64,000 nucleotides of DNA from Paenibacillus flagellatus (GCF_003217775.1 NZ_QJVJ01000003.1:124001-188000), one strand, 5' to 3'. Shown: positions 26,464 to 35,672, counted from the stretch's first letter. Numbers and translations are program-made. The notes: generated from the sequence alone by a model not told the origin.

Positions 26464-26910
26464 TCAACGATCGGAGGACATCAGAAGCTCCAGTTCTTTT
26501 TTTGTTTCAGGATGCACGATAATTTTATCGGTTAGATTAAGAGTGGATTTTTTTACTTGTCTTCCCCACCTCCTGGAGAAGGAACGCCAGTCGCATACCA
26601 TCTCGACCACATATTTCTTTGGCATGGGCAATGCCTCTTTTGCATGGGGGTTAATTACCCAATATTCCCAATGGTGCTTATTTTTATGCTGGTGACGCAG
26701 CCATGCGTATTTCCATTTCAATTCCTCTTCCGGAGTTAACGGTTTTCCCGAGTAAAATTTTTTGGCGTAGGGAAAGAACTCGGTCGGCGAAAACTTCGAG
26801 CAATCATGAATAATCCCTTGTATGTACAAGCCTTCCTTCCAGCATTCGACCATAACGTTAAGCTTGTGATTCAAAATGTATAAGAAATAGTTCCAACATG
26901 CTCGGACCAT
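26464..26910 (-). CDS. DUF5662 family protein
   Basis: 148 residues, from the ATG at 26910 (GAGGAGA upstream). It contains the conserved YILNHKLNVMVECWKEGLYI, IHDCSKFSPTEFFPYAKKFY and RHQHKNKHHWEYWVI blocks typical of DUF5662, rich in His and Asp residues that could bind a metal. It is the last gene of a tightly packed group with the 61-codon ORF and the DUF5946 gene. Biochemical activity is unknown. Confidence 0.85.
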   Translation of the reverse strand: MVRACWNYFLYILNHKLNVMVECWKEGLYIQGIIHDCSKFSPTEFFPYAKKFYSGKPLTPEEELKWKYAWLRHQHKNKHHWEYWVINPHAKEALPMPKKYVVEMVCDWRSFSRRWGRQVKKSTLNLTDKIIVHPETKKELELLMSSDR

Positions 26911-26915
26911 CGGTT

Positions 26916-27101
26916 TTATCTCTCCTCTCCGGTTTTTTTGAGAAACAAAAAGAATCCCGCCTCCAAGAACGAGTCTTGGGGACGAGATTCGTCGAGGTAA
27001 CAGGAGCTCCTGTCGCACCACGCCCCGAAGGTCAGGTCCGATCCGATGCTCGGAGACTCGGTTCGGTAAGGGTTCTCTTCTCGCCATAGCAGTTGATTCA
27101 T
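26916..27101 (-). CDS. Small hypothetical protein, 61 residues, bridging DUF5946 and DUF5662 genes
   Basis: The frame starts 1 base after the DUF5946 stop and ends 5 bases before the DUF5662 ATG, so the three genes would be contiguous. It reads MNQLLWREENPYRTESPS and includes GAWCDRSSCYLDES, with sensible composition. No Shine-Dalgarno is seen; translation would depend on coupling. The same DNA also holds a strong hairpin (26946-26992) and a 14-bp palindrome, so a structured spacer is the alternative. Confidence 0.5.
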   Translation of the reverse strand: MNQLLWREENPYRTESPSIGSDLTFGAWCDRSSCYLDESRPQDSFLEAGFFLFLKKTGEER

Positions 27102-27102
27102 T

Positions 27103-27543
27103 TTACCAACTTTTCAAAAGGAGCGGTCCCATTTCTTTCAGCGTCGTACGTCCCCATTGCTCAATGAGCCTGCAGTAGCTTTCCGCGTCATGCATCTGCT
27201 CGGCCACGTCGACAATCGTCATGGTCCAATCCACTTTGGGGAGAGGCGGCGCATCCGCCTGCCTGCGAATCCCTTTGCTGCTTCCCGGTCCTTGGGAGGC
27301 ATCCTGGCGAATCATTTCCGTAGTGTAGCCTTCTTCCAAATAGTTCCGCAGCGCGGATTGCATCCAGACATACATTTCGTCGCTGTAGCCCTCATGTTGA
27401 ACCATGTAGCAGGCGACAGTAAGAAAGTGAACCTTTCCGTAGCCGGGATCCGTGAATTCGAGTGCCATTAATTCGCCGAAAATCGATTCGCACGTTTTCT
27501 CCTCGGGAAGATCGGCACCGCATTTAGCGCAAGTATCCGACAC
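27103..27543 (-). CDS. DUF5946 family protein
   Basis: The GTG at 27543 follows AGGAGGG at 6 bases. The 146-residue product has a zinc-ribbon-like pair near its start (CAKCGADLPEEKTC) and the TDPGYGKVHFLTVACYMVQH motif of DUF5946. Function unknown, probably cytoplasmic. First gene of the DUF5946-ORF61-DUF5662 group. Confidence 0.8.
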   Translation of the reverse strand: MSDTCAKCGADLPEEKTCESIFGELMALEFTDPGYGKVHFLTVACYMVQHEGYSDEMYVWMQSALRNYLEEGYTTEMIRQDASQGPGSSKGIRRQADAPPLPKVDWTMTIVDVAEQMHDAESYCRLIEQWGRTTLKEMGPLLLKSW

Positions 27544-27621
27544 GACATACCCTCCTAATCCAAACAAACGTAAACTTCCATAGTATGGTCTCATACCTCA
27601 TTATCGGGCATCATCTTAATC

Positions 27622-27652
27622 ACTATAAACGATAACTTTACGTAAAAGTCAA
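27622..27652 (-). promoter_or_regulatory. Promoter of the DUF5946 group, 19-bp spacer
   Basis: TTGACT (27647-27652), 19 bases, TATAGT (27622-27627) on the minus strand. An off-centre palindrome TTTACGTAAA overlaps the -35 side. The spacing is unusual, but the dyad is not centred as at classic MerR promoters. Confidence 0.5.
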
Positions 27653-27674
27653 TATCCCGGGCGAGGAAAGAGGC

Positions 27675-27713
27675 AAAAGGAGGTCTGCCATTACCGGCGG
27701 TGACCTCCTTTTT
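27675..27713. terminator. Bidirectional terminator
   Basis: AAAAGGAGGTC/GACCTCCTTTT stem with T tracts both ways, 20 bases after the carboxypeptidase stop. It ends the transporter-peptidase transcript. Confidence 0.85.
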
Positions 27714-27732
27714 GGGCAGCTCGTACACTGCT

Positions 27733-28842
27733 TCAAATGTCAACCGACACGTACGCGTCCAGCGCTTCCGCAAAGTCGGAGCCGAAGCGCCGCAGCGAAC
27801 CGATCGAATACGGGACGGGAACGCCAAAGTACGGAACTTCGAACGAAAAACAGAGAAACGCCCCCGCCCGTTCGTGCATGGACGCGCAGTCCGCCGTAAT
27901 GTTCACGTTCCAGTCGGAGCCGTGTTCGAGATCGTTCGACCGGAAATAACGGATGGCATCGCTTTCGGCTCTGCGGCCCGTCGTTTCCTCCAGCCTCGCG
28001 GAGAACGTCTCCATGCGCGACTTGAGCGGCTCCCTCCGCTTCACGACAAACGGAATATCGTTCAAGCCGCCCCACTTGAACGGGCAATGTAAGTCGATCC
28101 CGATGTAATTCGCCGGCAGCTGACGCACGTATCGTTCCAGCGCCTCGGTCGTGCGGTACCGATAGCGCCCCGTTCCCGCATAATCGCGATTGTGGTCGTG
28201 AGGCAGACGATGTTTCCCTTGATCGCCGTTTTCCACGCCGTCGATATCGATGAACGGAACGACATGAAAGCGGCAATTCCGGCTCAAGCCGCTGTCCGGA
28301 TGGGCGAATACCCAATTGAGGATGCCTTCCGCGACATAGTTCGCCGTCGATTCGCAGGCGTGATGCCGGCAGGTCAGCACGACGTGCCATGCGGCTTTCT
28401 CGCCGCCGATTTGCAGCAAGGGAACGGCTCGCAGCTGCTCGCTCAGACAGAGCACTTGACGACTCACCCCGGGCCGGCCCGCCAGCCGGGCGTAGAACGA
28501 TTCGAAATCGTGAACCTGGTAAGGGATGGAGAAGCCGAAGTGAACCGACTCCCCTTCCTTGAACGTGTATTGAAACGATTGCGGCGAGAGCCGGCCGGCG
28601 GCAAGCCAGGTCCAATTCATTCCGTCGGAGCTGACGGCCGGTCCGTACGGACCGACCACCTCGCCGTTGTCGAACGTGAAGACGACCGTCTGGGCAACCG
28701 CGGAACGAGCGGCGAACCGCCAGTAAAACCACCAATCTCCCGAGTCCCGTATTTCTTGCTCCAGCCGGACGAGTCCGTCCGCTTGCGAGACGACCCGAAT
28801 GTTCGCGCCCGCAAATCGATGTTTGATGGCGATCGTTTCCAT
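27733..28842 (-). CDS. M14 family zinc carboxypeptidase-like protein
   Basis: An N-terminal beta domain of about 130 residues (AVSSDGMNWTWLAAGR, SIPYQVHDFESFYARL) precedes an M14 metallopeptidase domain, as in cytosolic carboxypeptidases. Zinc ligands are in CRHHACEST (HxxE) and DLHCPF, with the catalytic Glu probably in SFEVPYFG. No signal peptide, so it probably acts inside on imported substrate. It is the last gene after the solute-binding protein and permeases, which suggests the transporter brings in a peptide or amino-acyl conjugate. The ATG at 28842 is chosen over the upstream in-frame GTG. Confidence 0.82.
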   Translation of the reverse strand: METIAIKHRFAGANIRVVSQADGLVRLEQEIRDSGDWWFYWRFAARSAVAQTVVFTFDNGEVVGPYGPAVSSDGMNWTWLAAGRLSPQSFQYTFKEGESVHFGFSIPYQVHDFESFYARLAGRPGVSRQVLCLSEQLRAVPLLQIGGEKAAWHVVLTCRHHACESTANYVAEGILNWVFAHPDSGLSRNCRFHVVPFIDIDGVENGDQGKHRLPHDHNRDYAGTGRYRYRTTEALERYVRQLPANYIGIDLHCPFKWGGLNDIPFVVKRREPLKSRMETFSARLEETTGRRAESDAIRYFRSNDLEHGSDWNVNITADCASMHERAGAFLCFSFEVPYFGVPVPYSIGSLRRFGSDFAEALDAYVSVDI

Positions 28843-28864
28843 TTCGCCCCCCACCTTCCCCGTC

Positions 28865-30397
28865 TTATGGAATGACTTTGTATTCCTTGGCCGCAGCGTT
28901 GGCCGCCTCGATCATCATGCGGAATTGGAACGTCCCTTCCAACGTTTTGAGGAAGCTGTCGTACTCCGCAAGCGGCCTCGTTCCATAAAGAAATTTGGCG
29001 AGCTCTTCGTCGATATAACGTTTGGCGTCGGCAGGGTTATACCCGTTCGGAATCGTAATAAACGAGTTGATCGCCTCGACTCTCGGCGTCTTCGCCGCCA
29101 ACTCCACGTCCTGCGCCGGGTAGCCGGGCTTCAAATAGTCGAGCTCGTTGCGGCCGAGCAGCTGATACGCCCAAAAGTGCTCCTTGACCCTCGCTTCGAG
29201 GCGGACAACCTGGCCGTTTTCCAGCTTCCAATGACGGTTCTCCACGCCGTTGGCGACAAGCTGCGCTCCTTCGGACGAAGCGATATAGTTCAGCAGGTCG
29301 ATGATCGCCTGCAGCTTCTCGGGCTGCTTCTCCAGCGATTTCGGTACCGCGTGAAGCCCGGGGGTGGATCCGATGTCCCATGTGCCGGAAAACGATCCCT
29401 TGGGCCCTTTGGGCGGCGCGACCTGCACCCACTCCGCATTCGGATTGATCTCTTTGTACTCGCGCACATATTGTACCGAAGTCATGTTCGGAAAGCCGAC
29501 GTACAACATTCCGACTTTCCCCTGAAAGCCTTTCTTCGCCGCATTCACTTCCGTATTCGTTACGAGCAGGTCGGGATCCGCGTAGCCGGTTTTGATAAAC
29601 TTCGCGACAAAGTCGATCGCCGCTTTCATATCGGGATCGTACAGCGTGTTGATGAGCTTGCCGTCCTTCACATAAAAATTGCTGACGGCCCCGCCGACCC
29701 CGACGCCATAGGCTCCGAAAATCGGCGCAAGCGCGGAAATCCCGACCCCGCCGTAGCCATACGTATCCTTCTTGCCGTTCCCGTCGGGATCTTGCTCCGT
29801 GAACGCCTTCGCGACCTGGACCAGCTCGTCCAAAGTCGTCGGAACCTGCAGGTTCAGCTTGGCTAGCCAGTCTTTCCGGATCCACAAATTTTGATACGGA
29901 ATTTGCGGCTTTTTCGGGAGGGCGTATATTTTTCCGTTGACCGTACCTTTTTTCAGCTCGTTTTCGCCCAAATAATCTTTCACCGGCTTCATCTTGCCGT
30001 TTAAGTACGGGGTCAAATCCAGCAGAAGCCCTTGATCGGAATATTGCTTCAATTGATCTTTATCCAGCATGAACAAATCCGGGAAATCGGAGCCGGCCAT
30101 TCGCGCGTTAAGCAAGTTTTTGTATTCGTTGTCCGGCGGATTGGTCATGTCGACGATTACGCCCGTCTTCTCTTTCAAAACCTTTTTCACCCAATTGTCC
30201 TCTTCCGCCGGCATCTTGGATCCGAACGACTGGGTAAGCACTTGAATGGTGACCGGCTTCCTCTCTTTCGGATCGGTGCTTCCTGCGGCGGGAGAAGACG
30301 GGCCCGGCTCATTCCCTCCTTCCTTGCCGCATGCGGCCAACATCGAACCGAGCAGCGCCAATGCCGTGCACGAACCGACGAGCGATCTTCTGTTCAT
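28865..30397 (-). CDS. ABC transporter solute-binding lipoprotein (LplA/YtcQ type)
   Basis: Signal peptide with lipobox LAAC at residues 20-23, then a Ser/Pro/Gly-rich tether and a type-1 extracellular solute-binding fold: KTGVIVDMTNPPDNEYKNLL, DLFMLDKDQLKQYSDQGLL, and ADAKRYIDEELAKFLYGTRP near the end. 510 residues, normal for this family, which captures oligosaccharides or other large solutes. It follows the two permeases in one operon. No ATPase is encoded here, so a shared ATPase such as MsmX is likely. Confidence 0.9.
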   Translation of the reverse strand: MNRRSLVGSCTALALLGSMLAACGKEGGNEPGPSSPAAGSTDPKERKPVTIQVLTQSFGSKMPAEEDNWVKKVLKEKTGVIVDMTNPPDNEYKNLLNARMAGSDFPDLFMLDKDQLKQYSDQGLLLDLTPYLNGKMKPVKDYLGENELKKGTVNGKIYALPKKPQIPYQNLWIRKDWLAKLNLQVPTTLDELVQVAKAFTEQDPDGNGKKDTYGYGGVGISALAPIFGAYGVGVGGAVSNFYVKDGKLINTLYDPDMKAAIDFVAKFIKTGYADPDLLVTNTEVNAAKKGFQGKVGMLYVGFPNMTSVQYVREYKEINPNAEWVQVAPPKGPKGSFSGTWDIGSTPGLHAVPKSLEKQPEKLQAIIDLLNYIASSEGAQLVANGVENRHWKLENGQVVRLEARVKEHFWAYQLLGRNELDYLKPGYPAQDVELAAKTPRVEAINSFITIPNGYNPADAKRYIDEELAKFLYGTRPLAEYDSFLKTLEGTFQFRMMIEAANAAAKEYKVIP

Positions 30398-30447
30398 CTA
30401 ACGTCCCCTCCGTATATGGTTCTATTGAGAACTCGCCTGGCGAGTAT

Positions 30448-31308
30448 TCAACCTTTGATGGACCCGAGCATCATGCCTTGCGTAAAATAACGCTGAATGA
30501 ACGGATAGACGACAACGACGGGCAGCGTGGCGATGATGACGGATGCCATCCGGATCGCTTCCGACGGCAGGGCGCCGTCCACGTTCTCTACCGGGGCCAA
30601 CGCTTGCATCAAAATTTGCCTGACGATGACTTGCAGAGGATACAGCTTGGAATCGGTTATATAAAGAATGGCCGCAAAAAACTGATTCCAGTTGCCTACC
30701 AGGTAAAAGAGGCCGACCGTCAGCAACACCGGGACCGAGAGCGGAACGACGATGGAACGAAGCAGGCGGAGCTCCTTGGCCCCGTCCATTCGGGCCGACT
30801 CGAACAGCTCCTCCGGCAATTGTTCAAAGAAGCTTTTCATGATCAGCATATTGAACGCCGAGAGAAGGCCCGGGACGATCAGCGCCCAAATCGAGTTCAG
30901 CAGCCCCGTCGCTTTCACGACGAGATAAGTCGGGATGATCCCCCCGCCGAACAGCATCGTAAAGACGATCAGCAGCAGAAGCCCCTCCCGGCCGACCAGC
31001 TGTTTACGGCTCAGCGGATACGCCATCAGCGTCGTAACGCCCAGGTTCAACGCCGTCCCCGCTACGGTTACGAAAAGAGTGACGCCAAACGCCCTGCGGA
31101 TGCTTTCGTCCAGCAGCAGCTCCCGATACGCTTCGAACGTGATCCGTTTCGGAACTAGGATGAACCCGCCGTTTTTCATGACCTCGGAAATCGGCGTGAT
31201 GGACACCGTCGCCACATACATCAGGGGGAGAACGGCGGATAACCCGATCAAGACCAGAATGGCGGCGATCAGCACGTCTCCGGCTTTCTCCCATCCGCTC
31301 TTTACCAT
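30448..31308 (-). CDS. ABC transporter permease (YtcP/LplC type)
   Basis: About six membrane helices and the EAA loop for ATPase contact (EELFESARMDGAKELRLLRSIVVPLS). It ends FIQRYFTQGMMLGSIKG, the family's characteristic tail. The ATG at 31308 with GGGGGG upstream is chosen; it overlaps the preceding permease gene by 7 bases, showing coupled expression of the two membrane subunits. Confidence 0.92.
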   Translation of the reverse strand: MVKSGWEKAGDVLIAAILVLIGLSAVLPLMYVATVSITPISEVMKNGGFILVPKRITFEAYRELLLDESIRRAFGVTLFVTVAGTALNLGVTTLMAYPLSRKQLVGREGLLLLIVFTMLFGGGIIPTYLVVKATGLLNSIWALIVPGLLSAFNMLIMKSFFEQLPEELFESARMDGAKELRLLRSIVVPLSVPVLLTVGLFYLVGNWNQFFAAILYITDSKLYPLQVIVRQILMQALAPVENVDGALPSEAIRMASVIIATLPVVVVYPFIQRYFTQGMMLGSIKG

Positions 31309-32216
31309 ATTTGTCCCCCCCATCGTTTGGCCAAGCGGTTGGATCCCAAAACCAGGAGCAAGCCGATCGCCGACTTGAACAACCCGACGGCGGCGGCCAA
31401 GCTGAAATTCATCTGCTCGAGGCCGGTACGAAATACCCAGGTATCGATAATGTCGGCGACGGGATAAACGTGTATGTTATACATGATGTAGATTTGCTCG
31501 AAGCCTGCGTCCAGGAAGCGCCCCAGGCGCAAAATCAGAAGAAGGAACACGACGTTCCGGATTCCGGGCAAGGTGACGCTCCACATCGTCCGCAACCGCC
31601 CCGCTCCGTCCACTCTCGCCGCCTCGTACAAGGACGGGTCGATTCCGGCGATCGCAGCCAAGTAAATGACCGCCCCCCAGCCGAGGTCCTGCCAAATTTC
31701 GGAGCCGACCAGAATCGTGCGAAACCAATCGGGGGACTGCAGAAACGGGATGGCGGCGTGCCCGGATCCGGTCAGCCATCGATTGACCAAGCCGGTCGTC
31801 TGCGAGAGTAAGGCGATCAGAATCCCGTAGACGATCACCCAGGACAAAAAGTGCGGCATGTAGCTTAACGTCTGAACGAATCTCCGGATCGGGACGAATC
31901 GGCATTCGTGAAGCAGCAGCGCCATCGCGATCGGCGGTACGATTCCGAATACCAGCTTGTAGAAGCTGATGATCAGCGTGTTGCCGAGCAGCTGGGTGAA
32001 ATACGGGGAATGAAAAAAGAACAGAAAGTGTTTGTTCCACGGCTGCGCCCACGGACTTCCCAGGATCCCTTCCGACACGCGAAAATCTTTAAAAGCGATG
32101 ACGGCGCCGTACATGGGGACGTATTTGTAGACGATCAGCCATAGAAGACCGGGAAGCAGCATGGCGTACCAGACGCGCTGGCTCCATATCAACGATATCC
32201 ATCTCGTTCGTTTCAC
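31302..32216 (-). CDS. ABC transporter permease (LplB/YteP type)
   Basis: 304 residues, six helices, N-terminal YVPMYGAVIAFKDFRV and EAA loop (DPSLYEAARVDGAGRLRTMW). GTG start with GGGGGG 8 bases upstream. First gene of the transporter transcript, with a separate promoter from the kinase/regulator pair and a repeat element 73-107 bases upstream that matches one before the kinase gene. Confidence 0.92.
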   Translation of the reverse strand: MKRTRWISLIWSQRVWYAMLLPGLLWLIVYKYVPMYGAVIAFKDFRVSEGILGSPWAQPWNKHFLFFFHSPYFTQLLGNTLIISFYKLVFGIVPPIAMALLLHECRFVPIRRFVQTLSYMPHFLSWVIVYGILIALLSQTTGLVNRWLTGSGHAAIPFLQSPDWFRTILVGSEIWQDLGWGAVIYLAAIAGIDPSLYEAARVDGAGRLRTMWSVTLPGIRNVVFLLLILRLGRFLDAGFEQIYIMYNIHVYPVADIIDTWVFRTGLEQMNFSLAAAVGLFKSAIGLLLVLGSNRLAKRWGGQIW

Positions 32217-32288
32217 GACCGTTTCCCCCCGCCGGCTAGCGTATTCCTTTTATGTCCCCATCATAGCATCGCCCGGAGGCTGTACCTA

Positions 32289-32323
32289 TGCACGGCGTCG
32301 TGAAGTTCGATTGCACGATTTTG
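32289..32323 (-). promoter_or_regulatory. Direct-repeat operator upstream of the transporter genes
   Basis: Read on the plus strand, TGCACGGCGTCG begins at 32289 and TGCACGATTTTG at 32312, a 23-bp step (about two helical turns). The second copy is identical to one upstream of the histidine kinase gene, where the same 23-bp step occurs. This is the pattern expected for an AraC-family activator, most likely the response regulator encoded between the two sites. Confidence 0.65.
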
Positions 32324-32350
32324 GGCTTTTTTCGCTTTCGGTACGAAAAT

Positions 32351-32375
32351 GCCCGGACCTTCGCGAGGACCGGGC
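32351..32375 (-). terminator. Terminator after the response regulator
   Basis: GCCCGG(T)CCT/AGG(T)CCGGGC hairpin followed by ATTTTC on the minus strand, 20 bases after the regulator stop. It separates the regulator transcript from the transporter operon. Confidence 0.65.
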
Positions 32376-32394
32376 CGGATCAGGCCGGTTCCCT

Positions 32395-33903
32395 TTATCC
32401 GCGATTTCGTTTTCTGAACTCGCCGGGCGACAGGCCGACCAGCTTCTTGAACAGCCGGTTGAAATAATGCTCGCTCGCGAAGCCTACCGATTGTCCGATC
32501 GTCTGGACCGAAAGCCCGGTTTCTTTCAGAAGCTGCATCGATCGGTGGATGCGGTACCGGTTGACGTACCCGACTACGTTCATTCCCGTCTTCTTCTTAA
32601 ACAGGGCGCTAATGTAGCTCTCCTCCATCGACACATGCCTGGACAGCGCATGCAGCGTAATCGTCTCTTTGAAATGCATGTCGATATAGTCCAACATCGC
32701 ATTGACCTCCGCATGATCGGTAATCGGCCGGACGAACGGAAACGAAACGGGAAGATGCTCGACGAAGCAGGCCATCACCCCTTCCCATAAACGCTCGTGA
32801 TGGATCGCACGCGATGCGTTCGTCCGCTTCTTGCTCCCGTCAAGTCCCCGAACTCGGCTCACGATCTGTTCCACCCGCTCGGCAACGTCTCGATCCGTCA
32901 AGAAGGAAACCTTCATTCGTTCCATCGTTTTCCCCGTCTTCAGGATCAGCTCCTCGCATGCGTCCCACCGCCCTTCCTCGAGAGCATGGATCAGCTCCGC
33001 TTCCTGCTTCCAGCTCCAGACTGCCGCCTCCGCGTCGGACAAGCTCTTGGAACGACCGGCCGAACCGGCGCGAATGGGCACCCATCCCGTTCGGGCTTCG
33101 TACCAACCGCTCGTCAACGTATCGATTGCTTGGCGCCAAAGCATGCCCCAATCGACTGTCCGTGCCGTCCCGTATACGGCCAAATACGAATCGTTCTCTC
33201 CGGCTTCCGCGGGAGGGACGAGCGGCTCGGGAGCCTTGGACCAGATAAACGAAGTCGTTACGCCCGATGCTCTAAAAGCGTGCGTCAGCACGGAGCTGCG
33301 GAGTGCGAAAAGGCCGGCCGTGTCAAGCCGAGGCTCGTCCACTTCCTCTTCGCGGACATCGATGAACGAGACGATGCCGACATGGGCGTACCCCTCCTCC
33401 GCTGCCTGCTGCGCCAGCTTGCCGACCGCGCAATCGTCCGGGTTCGGTCTCCGGATATCGTCCCACGCCTGCTTGTACGCCGGCAGCCAATTCAAGTACA
33501 GTCGCTCCGACTCCGCCTTTTTCCTTTTGGCCAGCTCCTTGCCTACCGCGATCAGTTCGTCCTGCATCTCCTCGACACCCATCGACAGCTTTAACATATA
33601 GTTGAACGCTCCGAGCTTCAACGCCTGCTGCGCGTAAGCGAACTCGTTCGCGCATGTCAGCATGACGAACAGCGCCGGAGAGCCCGACTCCCTGCATCGC
33701 TCCAGCAGCTGAAGTCCGTCCATGATCGGCATGAAAATATCGCACAGCACCGCATCCGGCCGGTGCTTGCGGATAAGCTCCCAAGCTGCCCTTCCGTTAC
33801 CCGCTTCCCCGATAACCCGAAATCCGCAGCGCTCCCAATCGACATGCTTTCGCAAAAAGCTGCGCACCTCTTCCTCATCTTCCACGATGAGCAGGCTCCA
33901 CAT
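32395..33903 (-). CDS. AraC-type response regulator (YesN-like)
   Basis: Receiver domain with phospho-acceptor D55 (AVLCDIFMP), acidic pocket VEDEEE near residue 8, and a C-terminal double helix-turn-helix (ETITLHALSRHVSMEESYIS ... QSVGFASEHYFNRLFKKLVG). The roughly 280 residues between them are a variable linker domain. Its start overlaps the kinase stop by one base (TGATG). It should activate the adjacent transporter operon through the repeats at 32289-32323. Confidence 0.92.
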   Translation of the reverse strand: MWSLLIVEDEEEVRSFLRKHVDWERCGFRVIGEAGNGRAAWELIRKHRPDAVLCDIFMPIMDGLQLLERCRESGSPALFVMLTCANEFAYAQQALKLGAFNYMLKLSMGVEEMQDELIAVGKELAKRKKAESERLYLNWLPAYKQAWDDIRRPNPDDCAVGKLAQQAAEEGYAHVGIVSFIDVREEEVDEPRLDTAGLFALRSSVLTHAFRASGVTTSFIWSKAPEPLVPPAEAGENDSYLAVYGTARTVDWGMLWRQAIDTLTSGWYEARTGWVPIRAGSAGRSKSLSDAEAAVWSWKQEAELIHALEEGRWDACEELILKTGKTMERMKVSFLTDRDVAERVEQIVSRVRGLDGSKKRTNASRAIHHERLWEGVMACFVEHLPVSFPFVRPITDHAEVNAMLDYIDMHFKETITLHALSRHVSMEESYISALFKKKTGMNVVGYVNRYRIHRSMQLLKETGLSVQTIGQSVGFASEHYFNRLFKKLVGLSPGEFRKRNRG

Positions 33904-35672
33904 CAGCGCTCGCCTCCTTTGTCGTATGGCTCCGATAGCAATAACGGCATGGACATTCGGAAGCGGCTGCCTCTCGGCTCGACCGGGAACGCTTCCAGGC
34001 GGCCGTTCTCCTTGAACAGCAATTCCAGCCGGCTTCGAATGTTGGTCAACCCGATGCCGGTTCCTCTCGATTTGCCTCTGCCGGGGGCCGGGCCCGTGAC
34101 GGACCCGCCTTGCCCGTTGTCCTCCACGTCCACGATCAGCATGTTCCGCTCGGTCCTTACCCGAACCAGTATGATCCCTCCGGTCTCCAGCTCGGAGAAG
34201 CCGTGCAGAATCGCATTTTCGATCAGAGGCTGAATGCAGAACTTGGGAACCAATGCGTAGTCGAGCCGCTCCCCGATATCGTAGCGGATGACGAACAGAT
34301 CCTTGTAGCGCTTCCTTTGGATTTGTTCATACGCCCGAACGAGCCCCAGCTCGTCCTTCAAATAAATCATTTCGATTTCCGAGGAAAGCGACATTTCGAG
34401 TATTTTGCCGAGCGCCAAGGACGTTTCGTAAATGGACGTATTGCCTTGATCCAGCGCCATCCACTTGATCGAATTCAACGTGTTCAGCAAAAAATGAGGA
34501 TTGAGCTGATGCATGAGCATGCGGAAGCGGGCCGCTTCCTTTTGCCTTTCTTCTTGACGCCATTTCTGGATCAGCTCCGCGATTTCGGAGGTCATTTGAT
34601 TGAACGCTTTATGCAAGTCGTAAATTTCCCCGCGGACGCCCTCCTCCGGAAGCTTGATTCTCATGTTGTGCCGGACCATCGCGTTCATTTTTTTGCGCAG
34701 TACGCGCAGCGGTCTCGAGACGGATGCCGCGATAAAGAAAGTGAAGACGATGAAAGCGAGCGTCGCCGAGTAGAACACGATATCGATGCTTTGCCGGATC
34801 GTTTTCAAGCCGCCGATAAAGACGTTGAGCGGGTAGAGGCTGACTACATAGCAGTCAAGAGCGACGATATAACGGGCTTGAACGAGCTGAAGCAGCCGGT
34901 CGTCGATGTGATGGTAATCCGAGGGGGACGCGAGAATGGCGTTCCGGGACGTGTCCGTCAGCGTCGCTCCGCTCGTCCTGGACTCCGCAATCGTTGCTCC
35001 CGATCGATCCACGATCAAATATTGTTGGCCGGACGCATGTTGGCCGTACAGCCAGTCCTGCAGATCGACGGTGACGAGTACGGCGGCGTAAGAGGCTCCG
35101 CCCTCGTCGATAAAGTGAGCGTAATTGCCCAATACGGGATAGTCGTTGCCTTGGCCGCTCCCGCCCTGCGGCTCCAAAAACCAGCGACTGGCCGGACTAT
35201 GCTCGTCTCGGGACAAGCGGGGGTCGCTGCGTATTCGATCGTACGGTTGGGCGGGCGAAAAGGAGTGCGTGCCGTACAAATTGCCGAACCGATCGATGAC
35301 CGCAATTCGGGTACGTTCCCCAAGCAGAAGATGATTTCTTAATTGGTGCAGACGATCCTCCATGAAGACGGAGCGATCGGTCATCGTTGCACCGTCCTGC
35401 TGCTTGAGAATGTCCTGCACTCTTTTGTCGTTTTGAAGCGTAAGAATCAACAGGGTGATGTTGGTCTCCAAGTTTTGGAACGAGTCCGCCACTTGCAGAA
35501 GCTGGTTGGAGTAGAAAGCTTTCGCGTTGCCTTCGAGGAACGATTCGAGCTTGTCGAACGCATAGCTTTGGAGAGCGGTGTAAGGCAGCAGAATGAAGCA
35601 AAGAATGGCGATAAACAGGCGGGCGCCCAAACTTCCCGGGTAAAGCCGCTTGAACGTGGCGGCCAGTCTCAC
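33903..35672 (-). CDS. Sensor histidine kinase (YesM-like)
   Basis: 589 residues: a membrane helix near 17-38, an extracellular cache-like sensor, a second helix near residue 285, HAMP (SRPLRVLRKKMNAMV), His kinase box HQLNPHFLLNTLNSIKWMA and an HATPase domain (PLIENAILHG, DNGQGG, GTGIGLTNIRSRL). It probably senses an extracellular sugar or peptide and phosphorylates the response regulator cotranscribed downstream. GTG start. Confidence 0.92.
   Translation of the reverse strand: MRLAATFKRLYPGSLGARLFIAILCFILLPYTALQSYAFDKLESFLEGNAKAFYSNQLLQVADSFQNLETNITLLILTLQNDKRVQDILKQQDGATMTDRSVFMEDRLHQLRNHLLLGERTRIAVIDRFGNLYGTHSFSPAQPYDRIRSDPRLSRDEHSPASRWFLEPQGGSGQGNDYPVLGNYAHFIDEGGASYAAVLVTVDLQDWLYGQHASGQQYLIVDRSGATIAESRTSGATLTDTSRNAILASPSDYHHIDDRLLQLVQARYIVALDCYVVSLYPLNVFIGGLKTIRQSIDIVFYSATLAFIVFTFFIAASVSRPLRVLRKKMNAMVRHNMRIKLPEEGVRGEIYDLHKAFNQMTSEIAELIQKWRQEERQKEAARFRMLMHQLNPHFLLNTLNSIKWMALDQGNTSIYETSLALGKILEMSLSSEIEMIYLKDELGLVRAYEQIQRKRYKDLFVIRYDIGERLDYALVPKFCIQPLIENAILHGFSELETGGIILVRVRTERNMLIVDVEDNGQGGSVTGPAPGRGKSRGTGIGLTNIRSRLELLFKENGRLEAFPVEPRGSRFRMSMPLLLSEPYDKGGER

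Noticed and set aside
26911-27100. T-box or other known riboswitch before the DUF5662 gene
   Set aside because: A terminator-like stem and a GTGGTGCG stretch were suggestive, but specifier loop and conserved T-box antiterminator sequence are missing, and a coding frame explains the interval as well.
28865-30397. Long overlapping frames on the opposite strand of the binding-protein and other GC-rich genes
   Set aside because: They are shadows created by high third-position GC; they lack ribosome sites and family motifs, while the minus-strand frames are clear family members.
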